A stretch of 37,723 nt of DNA from Aeromicrobium sp. (GTDB lineage Bacteria > Actinomycetota > Actinomycetes > Propionibacteriales > Nocardioidaceae). Every line of letters starts with the position of its first letter. Position 1 is the first letter of the stretch. The notes under the pieces are model-generated. The model saw only the letters and a list, made by a program, of their open reading frames with translations. It ran no database searches and was not told the DNA's origin. Position numbers and translations under genes: made by a program. The stretch is from the NCBI GenBank assembly GCA_025964895.1, contig JAOPXY010000093.1, positions 1 through 37,723 on the forward strand, given 5' to 3'. This document shows, piece by piece, positions 7,067 to 15,593 of the stretch.

Positions 7067-10000
7067 CTACAGCAGGTCGTCCGTCAGGTGGTCGGGCGTT
7101 CCGAACCGGTGGGCGGTGATGCTGACGGCCTGCTCCTTGAGGAAGGGCAGCAGCTCGATCCGTCCGGACTCGGTGACCTCATGGTCGTGCACCGCGAGAT
7201 CGGGCCGGCCGCCGGTCGCCGTCGCGACGGTCGCCGCGGAGGCACCGATCAGGCGGATGCGCTCGTGCGATGCACCTGACAGCGCCGCGAGCCACGTCGC
7301 GTCGTCCTCGACGGTGCAGGAGGACGCGACGGGGTCCGGCAGGGCCACCGCGCTCGAGACCGACACGGTCGAGCCGGCCCGCGCCGCCGCCCCGAGCACG
7401 CGCAGCAGCGCCACCGGGTCCGCGCCTTCGGCCAGGCGGACGTGCACGGCGGTGGGCAGGTAGCGGAAGACGTTGCGCTCGGCCATCAGCCCGGACACGT
7501 CCGTGCCGGTGCCGAACAGGTCGCGCCACGCGACGGCGTCGCTGCCGAACGAGCGCTCGAGGTGGGCGTGGCGGTCGGCGGGGAGCTCGCGCGAGGCCGC
7601 GAGCAGCGTCTCGACCGGGGCCGACAGGGGTGCCGTACCGGCCGACGCCGGAGCGGTCGCCCACGAGCCCAGGCCCACGAGGTAGTTGGGGCCGCCGGCC
7701 TTGAACCCGGCGCCGACGGCCGACTTCTTCCAGCCACCGAAAGGCTGGCGCCGCACGACGGCCCCCGTGATGCCGCGGTTGACGTACAGGTTGCCGGCCT
7801 GGACGCAGTCGAGCCACGTGCCGATCTCGGCCGGGTCGAGCGAGTGCAGACCCGCGGTGAGGCCGTAGTCGACGTCGTTCTGGATCGCGATGGCCTCCTC
7901 CAGCGAGTCGGCGGTCATGATGCCCAGCACCGGGCCGAAGAACTCGGTGCGGTGCACGTGCGAGCCGCGCGCCACGCCGTCCCGGATGCCGGGCGACCAC
8001 AACCGTCCGGCGTCGTCGAGGCGCTCGGGCCGGACCAGCCAGCTCTCGCCGGGCGCGAGGGTCGTCAACGCGTCGAGCAGCTTGCCGCGGGCCGGCTCCA
8101 CGAGCGGGCCGATCTGCGTCGTCGGGTCGGACGGCAGCCCGACGCGCAGCGACGTCACGGCGTCGACGAGCTGATGGCGGAAGCGGTCCGACGTCGCGGC
8201 GCTGCCGACCAGAATCACGAGCGACGCGGCGGAGCACTTCTGCCCCGCGTGCCCAAATGCGGAGTGCGCGACGTCCTTGGCCGCGAGGTCGAAGTCCGCG
8301 CTGGGGGTCACGATGATCGCGTTCTTGCCGCTCGTCTCGGCCAGCAGCGGCAGGTCGGGACGGAACGAGCGGAACAGCTCTGCGGTCTCGAACGCCCCCG
8401 TCAGGATGACCCGGTCGACGCGCGGATCGGACACCAGCTGGGTGCCGAGGTCGTCCTCCGTCAGGTGCAGCATCTGCAGCACGTCGCGGGGGATGCCGGC
8501 CTCCCACAGGCACTCGACCATGACCGAGCCGCTGCGTCCGGCCTGCGGAGCGGGCTTCACGATGACCGCGGAGCCGGCCGCGAGGACGGCGAGCGTCGAG
8601 CCGGCCGGGATCGCGACCGGGAAGTTCCACGGCGGGGTCACGACGGTGAGGGCCGCGGGCACGAAGACCGCCCCGTCGACCGTGTCGAGCTCACGGGCGA
8701 GATGCGCGTAGTACCGCGCGAAGTCGATCGCCTCGGAGATCTCGGGGTCGGACTGGTCGAGCGTCTTGCCGGTCTCGGACGCCATGACCTCCGCGAGGTC
8801 GGCGCGGCGCTCCTCCATGCGGTCCGCCGCCCGGTCGAGGACGGCGGCCCGCTCGGCACCGGTCATGGCGCCCCACGCGGCGCTGCCGTCGATCGCGGTC
8901 GTGATCGCGGCGTCGAGCGCATCGGCCGTCAGGACGGTGTGGCGCCCGACGAGGTCGACCCCCAGGGTCGAGCCCGCGACCCGCGCCAGGATGTCGCGAC
9001 CCCAGCGGCGGTTCGCCGGGAGGGACGAGTCGGTGTCGACGGCGTTGGCGAAGCCGGTCGGTCCCGGATCGACGAGGGGAGAGGGAGCCTCGAGCCGGTT
9101 CTGCGTTCGACGGGGCAACGGGACGGTGGTGTCGAGCGCGTCGAGCGAGGCCAGGAAGCGGCCCTTCTCGCGCTCGAACAGCGCCTCGTCCTCGTGCAGG
9201 TCGAACACGGCCGACATGAAGTTGTCGTGGCTTGCGCCCTCCTCGAGGCGGCGGATCAGGTACGCGATCGCGACGTCGAACTCGCCCGGGTGCACGACGG
9301 GTGTGTACAGCAGCAGGCCGCCGACGTCGCAGCGGATGACCTCGGCTTGGCCCTGTGCCATGCCGAGCAGCATCTCGAACTCCATGCCGTCGCGGACCCC
9401 GCGCTGCCCCGCGAGGAGCCATGCGAAGGCGAGGTCGAACAGGTTGTGCCCGGCGACGCCGACCCGCACGTTCTTCACGCGTTCGGGGTCGAGGGCGTAG
9501 TCGATGACGCGCTTGTAGTTGGTGTCGGAGTCCTGCTTGGTGCTCCACGTCGCGAGCGGCCAGTCGTGCAGCGAGGCCTCGACGCGCTCCATCGGCAGGT
9601 TGGCGCCCTTGACGACACGGACCTTGATGCCGGCGCCGCCCGCGGCGCGGCGGGCCGCGGCCCACGTCTGCAGCCGCATCATGGCGTCGACGGCGTCGGG
9701 CAGGTAGGCCTGCAGCACGATGCCGGCCTCGAGGCCGCGCAGGTGCGGCTTGTCGAGGATCGTGGTGAACACCGCGATCGTCAGGTCCAGATCGCGGTAC
9801 TCCTCCATGTCGAGGTTGATGAACGTCGGGGTGGGCGCGGCGGCGGCACGCTCGAACAGCGGAGTGAGTCGCTCGACGACGTCCGCGACGGCCTCGTCGA
9901 ACGCCCACACCGAGTGCGGGGCGACGGTCGACGACACCTTGATGGAGACGTAGTCGACATCGGGCCGGGCCAGCAGCTCGTGCGTGCCGTCCAGGCGGCG

Positions 10001-10495
10001 GGCCGCCTCGCGCTCGCCCAGCACGGCCTCGCCCAGCAGGTTGAGGTTGAGGCGGACGCCGCGCTGCTTGATCTTCGCGATGGCCCTGCCGAGCCGGCGG
10101 TCGCGGGCGTCGACGATCAGGTGCCCGACGAGCGAGCGCAGAGCCCGCCGCACGACGGGGATGACGAGACCCGGTACGACGAGGCCCACGGCGGCGCCGA
10201 TCCGCACGCCCGTGCGCAGGTGCCAGGGCAGGAAGGCGGGGATGTCCTTGGCCAGCTCGGCGAAGTTCCGGGCGGCGACCGAGGCGTCCTCGGGGCGGAT
10301 GACGCCGTCGATGAAGCCGACCGTGAACGGCAGCCCCCGCGGGTCCTTCAACAGCCCGGCCAGCTGCGACGCCGAGGCATCGGCGGGGATCTTCGCCGAC
10401 TCGGTCAACCACCGACGCACGAGTGCGACGGTCTCGTCCGCGAGATCGTGGTGCGCAGCGTCGGTCGGGGGGACGGCGTCGGCGATGTCGGGCAT
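7067..10495 (-). CDS. putA: Bifunctional proline dehydrogenase / L-glutamate-gamma-semialdehyde dehydrogenase
   Basis: A 1,142-residue fused enzyme that oxidises proline through pyrroline-5-carboxylate to glutamate using FAD and NAD. The N-terminal two-fifths is the proline dehydrogenase barrel, with QAYLPDA and KVRVVKGANLPMERVE. The ALDH domain (about residues 500-980) has PWNFPVAIPAGS, LLAETSGKNA and the nucleophile in GHAGQKCSAAS (Cys754), with FGPVLGIM near its end. A C-terminal ALDH-superfamily-like extension of about 150 residues is typical of long PutA proteins lacking a DNA-binding domain. There is no RHH repressor domain, so transcription is probably controlled by the divergent LysR gene. 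The start lacks a clear ribosome-binding site; a TACCTT -10-like box lies about 25-30 bp upstream. A six-frame scan gives a long opposite-strand frame here, which is an artefact. Confidence 0.96.
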   Translation of the reverse strand: MPDIADAVPPTDAAHHDLADETVALVRRWLTESAKIPADASASQLAGLLKDPRGLPFTVGFIDGVIRPEDASVAARNFAELAKDIPAFLPWHLRTGVRIGAAVGLVVPGLVIPVVRRALRSLVGHLIVDARDRRLGRAIAKIKQRGVRLNLNLLGEAVLGEREAARRLDGTHELLARPDVDYVSIKVSSTVAPHSVWAFDEAVADVVERLTPLFERAAAAPTPTFINLDMEEYRDLDLTIAVFTTILDKPHLRGLEAGIVLQAYLPDAVDAMMRLQTWAAARRAAGGAGIKVRVVKGANLPMERVEASLHDWPLATWSTKQDSDTNYKRVIDYALDPERVKNVRVGVAGHNLFDLAFAWLLAGQRGVRDGMEFEMLLGMAQGQAEVIRCDVGGLLLYTPVVHPGEFDVAIAYLIRRLEEGASHDNFMSAVFDLHEDEALFEREKGRFLASLDALDTTVPLPRRTQNRLEAPSPLVDPGPTGFANAVDTDSSLPANRRWGRDILARVAGSTLGVDLVGRHTVLTADALDAAITTAIDGSAAWGAMTGAERAAVLDRAADRMEERRADLAEVMASETGKTLDQSDPEISEAIDFARYYAHLARELDTVDGAVFVPAALTVVTPPWNFPVAIPAGSTLAVLAAGSAVIVKPAPQAGRSGSVMVECLWEAGIPRDVLQMLHLTEDDLGTQLVSDPRVDRVILTGAFETAELFRSFRPDLPLLAETSGKNAIIVTPSADFDLAAKDVAHSAFGHAGQKCSAASLVILVGSAATSDRFRHQLVDAVTSLRVGLPSDPTTQIGPLVEPARGKLLDALTTLAPGESWLVRPERLDDAGRLWSPGIRDGVARGSHVHRTEFFGPVLGIMTADSLEEAIAIQNDVDYGLTAGLHSLDPAEIGTWLDCVQAGNLYVNRGITGAVVRRQPFGGWKKSAVGAGFKAGGPNYLVGLGSWATAPASAGTAPLSAPVETLLAASRELPADRHAHLERSFGSDAVAWRDLFGTGTDVSGLMAERNVFRYLPTAVHVRLAEGADPVALLRVLGAAARAGSTVSVSSAVALPDPVASSCTVEDDATWLAALSGASHERIRLIGASAATVATATGGRPDLAVHDHEVTESGRIELLPFLKEQAVSITAHRFGTPDHLTDDLL

Positions 10496-10518
10496 GCGGC
10501 CAGTGTGCGCACCGGATC

Positions 10519-10570
10519 CGATAAGGTAAAGCGTTGTTTGTTGACGAGTAATCGTCGATTCTACTTATCG
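10519..10570. promoter_or_regulatory. putA/lysR divergent control region with nested inverted repeats
   Basis: CGATAAG (10519-10525) and CTTATCG (10564-10570) are perfect inverted arms about 38 bp apart. Between them lies GACGA-N4-TCGTC (10543-10556). The A/T content is raised relative to the surroundings. This fits a LysR-type recognition/activation region shared by the two divergent genes. Confidence 0.5.
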
Positions 10571-10582
10571 AAGGGATGCGCT

Positions 10583-11524
10583 GTGCTGGACGTGAGACGG
10601 CTCCGCCTGCTGCGCGAGGTCGAGGTGCGCGGCACACTCGCCGGCGTGGCCGCAGCGCTGCATCAGAGCCCGTCCTCGATCTCGCAGCAGCTGACGCTGC
10701 TGGAGAAGGAGGTCGGGGTCGAGCTCCTGCGCAAGTCCGGACGAGGCGTCCAGCTCACGCCCCAGGCACAGATCCTGGTCGAGCACACCGGCGCGGTGCT
10801 GCAGCGCCTCGAGCAGGCCGAGACCGATCTCGCCGCCTCGCTGGACGAGGCGACGGGGACCATCCGCATCGCCGTCTTCCAGTCGGCTGCCCTCGCGCTG
10901 ATGCCCGAGACGCTCAGCCGGCTGGCGCGCGATCATCCACGCCTTCGCGTCACGATGACGCAGCGCGAGCCCGAGTCGGCGCTGTACGAGACGTGGGCCC
11001 GCGACTTCGATCTCGTGATCGCCGAGCAGTACCCGGGTCATGCGGCGCCGCGGCACGTCGAGCTCGACCGCGTGGCCCTGACGTCCGACACGATCCGGCT
11101 CGCGGTGCCGCCCGCGGCGGCCGGCGGCCCCGAGATCACGGACATCGCACAGGCCTCGCGACTGCCCTGGGTCATGGAGCCGCCCGGCGTCGCGTCGCGG
11201 CACTTCGCCGAGCAGGCGTGCCGGGTGGCCGGGTTCGAGCCCGACGTCCGCTTCGAGACCGCCGACCTGCAGGCTCAGATCCGCCTCATCGAGTCGGGCA
11301 ATGCCGTTGCGCTGCTCCCTGACCTGCTCTGGCTGGGTCGCGAGCCGTCCGTGCGGCTGCTCGACCTCCCAGGTGCGCCCAGCCGGACGATCTTCACCTC
11401 CGCCCGCATCGCGTCGGCGCGACAGCCCGCCGTCGTGGCGTGCCGTGAGGCGCTGCATGCGGTGGCCGGGGACGCGATCTCGGGTCAGAGCAGCGCGGCG
11501 CCGCGGGCGAAGCCCAGGATGTGA
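10583..11524 (+). CDS. LysR-family regulator divergent from putA
   Basis: A 313-residue LysR-type regulator. The N-terminal helix-turn-helix (about residues 5-60) includes GTLAGVAAALHQSPSSISQQ and LLEKEVGVELLRKSGRG; the remainder is a periplasmic-binding-like effector domain ending with segments such as IRLIESGNAVALLPDL. The start is GTG at 10583 with GAAGGGA about 6 bp upstream, so methionine-based start calling misses it. It is transcribed away from putA, with inverted repeats between them, and is therefore the best candidate for the proline-responsive regulator of putA; that role is inferred from position. Its 3' end overlaps the 3' end of the convergent GntR gene by 40 bp. Confidence 0.88.
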   Translation: MLDVRRLRLLREVEVRGTLAGVAAALHQSPSSISQQLTLLEKEVGVELLRKSGRGVQLTPQAQILVEHTGAVLQRLEQAETDLAASLDEATGTIRIAVFQSAALALMPETLSRLARDHPRLRVTMTQREPESALYETWARDFDLVIAEQYPGHAAPRHVELDRVALTSDTIRLAVPPAAAGGPEITDIAQASRLPWVMEPPGVASRHFAEQACRVAGFEPDVRFETADLQAQIRLIESGNAVALLPDLLWLGREPSVRLLDLPGAPSRTIFTSARIASARQPAVVACREALHAVAGDAISGQSSAAPRAKPRM

Positions 11525-12180
11525 CGTGCCGCGGCGCCCGCGGCACGTTCCCCGTCGCCGGCCTCGAGCGCCGCGACGAGCTCGCGGTGCTCGCACTGCA
11601 GTGTCACCGCGACGTCTCCCCAGTCGTCGCGGCTGTCGAACGAGGCCGCGACGTAGCCCTCGATCGCGGCGCGCAGGCTCGACAGCAGCATCGCCGCGAC
11701 GGTGTTGCCCGACAGCTTGACGAGCTCGAGGTGGAACGCCAGGTCGGCGTGGTGGAACGACTGCGGTCCCTGGGACGCGTCCATGACGTCGATGAGGTCG
11801 TGGGCTGCCGCGAGCCGCTCGCGGGGCACCGGCTGGTGGACGTCGCGGTAGGCGCCCGCCTCGAGCATGACGCGCGTCCGGACGATGTCGCCGACCGGCA
11901 GCGAGCGCATCGCGACGTGCAGCCGCAGGGCAGACGTCCAGCCGAGCTCGACGTCGGAGATCAGGATCGCGCCGGCCTGCGGGCCGGACCCGACCGAGCT
12001 GCGGACGACGCCCAGCGTCGACAGCGTCCGGATCGCCTCGCGCACCGAGCTGCGGCTGACGCCGAGCCGCTCGGCCAGCGCGCGCTCGCTCTCGAGCCGG
12101 TCACCGACCGTGAGGGCGCCGCTCATGATGGACGCCTCGATGTCGTCGATGACCCGCAGATAGGGCTGGGCACTCGTCAC
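11485..12180 (-). CDS. lldR: GntR/FadR-family (FCD) regulator, probable lactate regulator LldR
   Basis: A 231-residue repressor. The winged HTH lies at about residues 8-72 (LESERALAERLGVSRSSVRE), followed by a helical FCD ligand domain with the metal/ligand pattern RVMLEAGA, HHADLAFHLELVKLSGN and HRELVAALEAGD. It is divergent from the lactate dehydrogenase gene. The gap holds two copies of TGGTCSGACCA, which fit the LldR/FCD operator pattern TNGTNNNACNA, so the regulator and target assignment is strong. The start is GTG 12180, placed exactly six bases after a TAGATT -10 box, so the mRNA is probably leaderless. It overlaps the 3' end of the convergent LysR gene by 40 bp. Confidence 0.88.
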   Translation of the reverse strand: MTSAQPYLRVIDDIEASIMSGALTVGDRLESERALAERLGVSRSSVREAIRTLSTLGVVRSSVGSGPQAGAILISDVELGWTSALRLHVAMRSLPVGDIVRTRVMLEAGAYRDVHQPVPRERLAAAHDLIDVMDASQGPQSFHHADLAFHLELVKLSGNTVAAMLLSSLRAAIEGYVAASFDSRDDWGDVAVTLQCEHRELVAALEAGDGERAAGAAARHILGFARGAALL

Positions 12181-12186
12181 GGGGTC

Positions 12187-12192
12187 AATCTA
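12187..12192 (-). promoter_or_regulatory. -10 box TAGATT of leaderless lldR transcript
   Basis: On the minus strand TAGATT is followed by GACCCC and then the GTG start codon. The TANNNT-N6-start layout predicts transcription starting at or within a base of the start codon. No Shine-Dalgarno is present. Confidence 0.55.
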
Positions 12193-12207
12193 CACGCGCG
12201 GGCGCCT

Positions 12208-12220
12208 GTGGTCGGACCAC
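12208..12220. promoter_or_regulatory. LldR operator 1 (GTGGTCGGACCAC)
   Basis: A near-perfect palindrome matching TNGTNNNACNA of LldR-type FCD regulators. It lies just upstream of the lldD -10 box (12225-12230) and 28 bp upstream of the lldR start. Confidence 0.8.
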
Positions 12221-12224
12221 ACGG

Positions 12225-12230
12225 TAGTGT
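12225..12230 (+). promoter_or_regulatory. lldD -10 box TAGTGT
   Basis: A TANNNT hexamer sitting exactly between the two LldR operators, so a bound repressor would cover the promoter. The predicted 5' leader is about 40 nt. Confidence 0.55.
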
Positions 12231-12243
12231 GTGGTCCGACCAC
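12231..12243. promoter_or_regulatory. LldR operator 2 (GTGGTCCGACCAC)
   Basis: A second copy with its centre 23 bp from the first, about two helical turns, placing both on the same DNA face. It covers the predicted lldD transcription start. An in-frame GTG inside this site is not the gene start. Confidence 0.8.
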
Positions 12244-12275
12244 ATGCTTCGCCCTTCGCAGCCCCCAGGATCCTC

Positions 12276-13538
12276 ATGTCCCAGCAGCCCGTCCGCCAGC
12301 CCGTCCGTCAGGTCCGCCGGTTTCCCCGTCCCCGTGACTTCCTGCCGCTCCTGAAGTTCAAGAAGCCGACGCTCAACCCGACCACGCGGCGGCTCGAGCA
12401 GGCACTGACGGTCTACGACCTGCGGGCGATCGCGAAGCGCCGCACCCCGAAGGCGGCGTTCGACTACACCGACGGCTCCGCGGACCAGGAGCTGTCGCTC
12501 GGCCGCGCGCGCCAGGCGTTCGAGGACATCACGTTCCACCCCTCGATCCTGCGCGACGTGTCCGTCGTCGACACCTCGGTGGAGGTGCTGGGCGTCCGGT
12601 CGGCCCTGCCCTTCGGCATCGCCCCGACGGGCTTCACCCGGATGATGCAGTCAGAGGGCGAGATCGCCGGAGCGACCGCGGCGGAGGCCGCCGGCATCCC
12701 CTACGCGCTGTCGACGATGGGCACGACGGCGATCGAGGACGTCGCCGCGGCGACCCCCGAGGGGCGCAACTGGTTCCAGTTGTACATGTGGAAGGACCGA
12801 GACCGCTCGATGGCGCTCGTGGACCGCGCCGCGAAGGCCGGCTTCGACACGCTGCTCGTGACGGTCGACGTCCCCGTCGCCGGTGCGCGTCTGCGTGACA
12901 CGCGGAACGGCATGACGATCCCGCCGACGCTGTCGCCCAAGACCGTCCTGAACGCGATCCCGCGCCCCGCGTGGTGGATCAACTTCCTGACGACCGAGCC
13001 GCTGGCGTTCGCGTCGCTGGACAAGTGGTCCGGCACGGTCGCCGAGCTGCTCGACACGATGTTCGACCCGACCGTGACCTTCGACGACCTCGCGTGGATC
13101 CGCGACCAGTGGCACGGCAAGGTCGTCGTCAAGGGCATCCAGAACGTCGCGGACGCAGGTAAGCTCGCCGAGATGGGCATGGACGCGATCCTGCTGTCGA
13201 ACCACGGTGGACGTCAGCTCGACCGGGCGCCCGTCCCGTTCCACCTGCTGCCCGACGTCAAGGCCGCGGTCGGCGACTCGCTGGAAATCCACCTCGACAC
13301 CGGCATCATGTCGGGCCAGGACATCGTCGCGGCGATCGCGATGGGCGCCGACTTCACCCTGATCGGCCGCGCGTACCTCTACGGCCTCATGGCCGGCGGA
13401 CGCCGGGGCGTCGACCGCACGATCGAGATCCTGCGCAAGGACATCGAGCGTACGATGCGCCTGCTCGGCGTCAGCACGCTCGCCGAGCTGCAGCCCGAGC
13501 ACGTCACGCAGCTGCACCGTCTCACCGCGCGCGGCTGA
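12276..13538 (+). CDS. lldD: L-lactate dehydrogenase (quinone/cytochrome), FMN-dependent
   Basis: A 420-residue member of the FMN-dependent alpha-hydroxy-acid dehydrogenase family, oxidising L-lactate to pyruvate with electrons passed to the respiratory chain. Visible landmarks are [11 protein letters not shown] near the N-terminus, [22 protein letters not shown], and the catalytic [10 protein letters not shown] with His310, followed by [17 protein letters not shown] and [12 protein letters not shown]. The extra N-terminal basic segment (residues 1-45, rich in R/P/V) resembles mycobacterial LldD2 and may help membrane association. The ATG at 12276 has AGGA ten bases upstream; upstream in-frame starts fall inside the operator. 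The divergent LldR-like regulator and paired operators support lactate as substrate. Confidence 0.92.
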   Translation: MSQQPVRQPVRQVRRFPRPRDFLPLLKFKKPTLNPTTRRLEQALTVYDLRAIAKRRTPKAAFDYTDGSADQELSLGRARQAFEDITFHPSILRDVSVVDTSVEVLGVRSALPFGIAPTGFTRMMQSEGEIAGATAAEAAGIPYALSTMGTTAIEDVAAATPEGRNWFQLYMWKDRDRSMALVDRAAKAGFDTLLVTVDVPVAGARLRDTRNGMTIPPTLSPKTVLNAIPRPAWWINFLTTEPLAFASLDKWSGTVAELLDTMFDPTVTFDDLAWIRDQWHGKVVVKGIQNVADAGKLAEMGMDAILLSNHGGRQLDRAPVPFHLLPDVKAAVGDSLEIHLDTGIMSGQDIVAAIAMGADFTLIGRAYLYGLMAGGRRGVDRTIEILRKDIERTMRLLGVSTLAELQPEHVTQLHRLTARG

Positions 13539-13559
13539 CGGAGCCCTCGACCGCGCGTC

Positions 13560-13994
13560 TCAGGACGTCAAGGAGTCGACGACCTTCTGCACGCGGCGGG
13601 CACGCGTGTCGGCAGCCTTCGCCTCGGTCACGGCCCGGACGTGTTCCTTGGATCGGCTGGGCGCCAGCGCGTCGAAGGCCGGTCTGGCACCTGCGGCGTC
13701 GAGGGCCGCGGCGAGGTCGTCCGGGACGTCCGGCATGCGGGAGGAGATGTCGTGCTCGAGCGTCACGTCGTGCGACTCGCCTCCCGCCACGCCGGCCGCC
13801 TCCCGCACGGCCTTGGACACCGGGACCAGGAATCGTCCGCCCATGCTCGCGACGGTCGAGGCGTACGAGTGGCCGTTCAGCGTCACGGTCACCGGCACCC
13901 GCTTGCCCGCGCCGAAGCCGAGGAGAATGTCGGGCGGCACCTCGATGCCGACGTTGTTGCCGATGCTCAGCAGCGTCGTGCGGAACGTGACCAT
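13560..13994 (-). CDS. DUF1905 / YdeI-type (OmpD-associated) domain protein
   Basis: A 144-residue soluble protein. The N-terminal part, about residues 1-80, has the DUF1905 beta-barrel pattern (FRTTLLSIGNNVGIEVPPDI, GKRVPVTVTLNG, GRFLVPVSKAVREAAG). The C-terminal part is a short YdeI/OmdA-like helical region (DVPDDLAAALDA and a basic tail). YdeI-like proteins are linked to peptide or stress resistance, but no reaction is known. A GAGGAG ribosome-binding site precedes ATG 13994. It is flanked by lldD, with which it is convergent, and an unrelated coiled-coil gene, so context adds nothing. Confidence 0.82.
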   Translation of the reverse strand: MVTFRTTLLSIGNNVGIEVPPDILLGFGAGKRVPVTVTLNGHSYASTVASMGGRFLVPVSKAVREAAGVAGGESHDVTLEHDISSRMPDVPDDLAAALDAAGARPAFDALAPSRSKEHVRAVTEAKAADTRARRVQKVVDSLTS

Positions 13995-14056
13995 CGCCGT
14001 CTCCTCGCTCGTCGTGAATTCGCCACGAGCCTAGGCGATCCACCGGCCAGGGACCC

Positions 14057-14974
14057 TCAGAGCTGGTCGAGGCGCTGGACGGCTCGGTCGACGTCGGCGG
14101 CGGCCGAGCGGCGATGGCGTTCGGCGACGCGGAGGGCGGCGGCCCGCTCGGTGATCTCAGTCTTGGAGTCCCGCAACGCCTGCTCGACCTCCGCGAGGCG
14201 TTCACGCAGCTCGTCGCGCTCCTGCTCGAGATCGGCCCGTCGGCGTTGGACCTCGTCGGCGTCCTTCGTGGCCGCCTCGACGGCGTCCTGCGCGGCGCGG
14301 CTCATCTCCTGCGCGGTCGCGACGGCGTCCTCGGCCTCGGCGCGCGCCCGCTCGGCCTCGACCCGCGCGCGCTTCTCGGCCGCGGCGTCGGCACCCTGGT
14401 CGGCCGCCGGACGGGAGGAGGCACGCGGAGCGGGACGACGCCGCGGTGCCGTCTGCTCCGGCTCGGCCTCGACCGCGACGGCCGAGGCGTCCGTCGTGTC
14501 GACCTCGCCGAATCCGCCCGGTGACAGCGGTCGCACCAGTGCCCCGCTCAGCACGATGGCCGCTGCGGTCGCGTCGACGATCGCGGCCCAGACGGTCTGC
14601 TCGACGTGGTCGAGGGACGCGGCGGTCAGCGAGTCGTCGAGCTCCCGCGCCGCCGACCGGGCCCTGACGACGAGCGCCCGGCGCTCCTGGTCGAGCGCCC
14701 GCAGCTCGGCCGCCTCCGATGCGGACTGCGCGGCCCGGAGCCGCCGGCCGAGATCGGCGATGTCGTCGGCCAGGTCGCCGTCCGCACGGATCAGCCGGTT
14801 GACCGCATCGGCGCCGGCGCTGGGCTTCTTGAACGCGGCGACCTGGGCGGCGACAGCGCCGTGCCCGTCCTTCTTCAGGTCCCTGACCCGGGCGTTGCGC
14901 GCGCCGATGAACTGGGCCACGGGTCCGCCGTAGAGGTCGCGCGCCGCGTCGGTCAGCAGCGAGTCGTCGGCCAT
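14057..14974 (-). CDS. Coiled-coil protein of unknown function, actinobacterial
   Basis: A 305-residue protein without a recognised catalytic domain. The N-terminal region (residues 1-60: DLYGGPVAQFIGARN, then AAFKKPSAGADAVNRL) follows a pattern I have seen in actinobacterial hypothetical proteins. A central linker (about 150-200) is rich in Ala, Pro and acidic residues. The C-terminal third (about 200-300) is a long charged heptad coiled coil with repeated RAEAE, EQERDELRERLAEVEQ and similar runs. There are no membrane segments. The ATG lies six bases after a TAGCGT box, so the mRNA is probably leaderless. A scaffold or DNA/cell-wall-associated role is possible, but nothing in the sequence fixes it. 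Confidence 0.78.
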   Translation of the reverse strand: MADDSLLTDAARDLYGGPVAQFIGARNARVRDLKKDGHGAVAAQVAAFKKPSAGADAVNRLIRADGDLADDIADLGRRLRAAQSASEAAELRALDQERRALVVRARSAARELDDSLTAASLDHVEQTVWAAIVDATAAAIVLSGALVRPLSPGGFGEVDTTDASAVAVEAEPEQTAPRRRPAPRASSRPAADQGADAAAEKRARVEAERARAEAEDAVATAQEMSRAAQDAVEAATKDADEVQRRRADLEQERDELRERLAEVEQALRDSKTEITERAAALRVAERHRRSAAADVDRAVQRLDQL

Positions 14975-14980
14975 GGCGAC

Positions 14981-14986
14981 ACGCTA
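14981..14986 (-). promoter_or_regulatory. -10 box TAGCGT of leaderless coiled-coil gene
   Basis: On the minus strand TAGCGT is followed by GTCGCC and the ATG. The identical hexamer serves murB at 33040-33045. No ribosome-binding site is present. Confidence 0.5.
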
Positions 14987-15064
14987 CGCGGTTTGGCTCC
15001 GAGAGCGCGGGGGTACGACCCGGCCGCCCGGCGACGACGCCGGCCGAGCGCAGGGAGTCCCACG

Positions 15065-15310
15065 ATGGACAAGACCAGGATCGAGTTCGAGCCCGACGGC
15101 ATCGACGAGGTGCAGCGTGACATCGCCGTGCGCGTCGACGAGGTGGACTCCGAGGTCCGCGCGAAGTGCGCCGGTCAGTCGGTGCAGGCGATCGCCGAGC
15201 AGGCCCAGGACGCCTTCGGCACGATCGGGGTCCGGCTCACCGGCGAGCAGCTCGCGGAGTACGCGAGCGCGGTCAGCCGTGAGGCGCCGTTCGGCTTCGA
15301 CGTCACGTGA
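15065..15310 (+). CDS. Small uncharacterised protein (81 aa)
   Basis: An 81-residue acidic soluble protein starting MDKTRIEFEPDGIDEVQRDI. An AGGGAG ribosome-binding site lies about 8 bp upstream of ATG 15065. The composition (Val, Glu, Asp, Ala) and alternating helical pattern look like a real protein, and codon third positions are G/C throughout. No family was recognised. It is divergent from the coiled-coil gene and convergent with the small membrane protein at 15333. Confidence 0.65.
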   Translation: MDKTRIEFEPDGIDEVQRDIAVRVDEVDSEVRAKCAGQSVQAIAEQAQDAFGTIGVRLTGEQLAEYASAVSREAPFGFDVT

Positions 15311-15332
15311 CCACGGGGACGTCCGGCGGCGG

Positions 15333-15593
15333 TCACGGCTGGGTGTGGTCCTTGTCCTCGGCGGCCGCCTTGAAGATCGTCAGCACGCGCGAGGCGGCGG
15401 CGGCCACGATCGCGATGGGCAGGCATGCGTAGGCCCAGCCCCGCGACAGGTGATCGGTGTCCACGAGCACCAGCACGACGACCACGAACACGACGGCCAC
15501 CCCGATGACGACCATCGACTTCCACCACGAGCCGCGCGTCGCGCCCAGCTTGTCGGTGGCGGGGATGCTGACCCAGGGGCGTTGCAGCTTCAT
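15333..15593 (-). CDS. Small membrane protein, two predicted helices (86 aa)
   Basis: An 86-residue protein with a short cytoplasmic N-terminus (MKLQRPWVSIPATDKLG), a very hydrophobic helix at about residues 26-45 (VVIGVAVVFVVVVLVLV) and a second at about 53-73 (AYACLPIAIVAAAASRVL), and a charged C-terminal tail. The ATG at 15593 is supported by AAGGA about 9 bp upstream. The reading frame continues open upstream but without coding character. Function unknown. Confidence 0.68.
   Translation of the reverse strand: MKLQRPWVSIPATDKLGATRGSWWKSMVVIGVAVVFVVVVLVLVDTDHLSRGWAYACLPIAIVAAAASRVLTIFKAAAEDKDHTQP

Noticed and set aside
7442-10582. A very long open frame on the plus strand running into the LysR gene
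   Set aside because: It lies antisense to putA, whose domains are unmistakable. It is rich in Arg/Gly/Asp with no domain until base 10583, where the real GTG-started LysR gene begins. Such shadow frames are usual in high-GC DNA.
12231-12275. N-terminal extension of lldD from a GTG at 12231
   Set aside because: That GTG lies inside the second LldR operator and downstream of the -10 box. ATG 12276 has an AGGA and fits the family better.
13522-14205. A long minus-strand frame spanning the DUF1905 gene and its upstream gap
   Set aside because: It is out of frame with the DUF1905 gene, is Arg-rich without domain features, and overlaps two better-supported genes.
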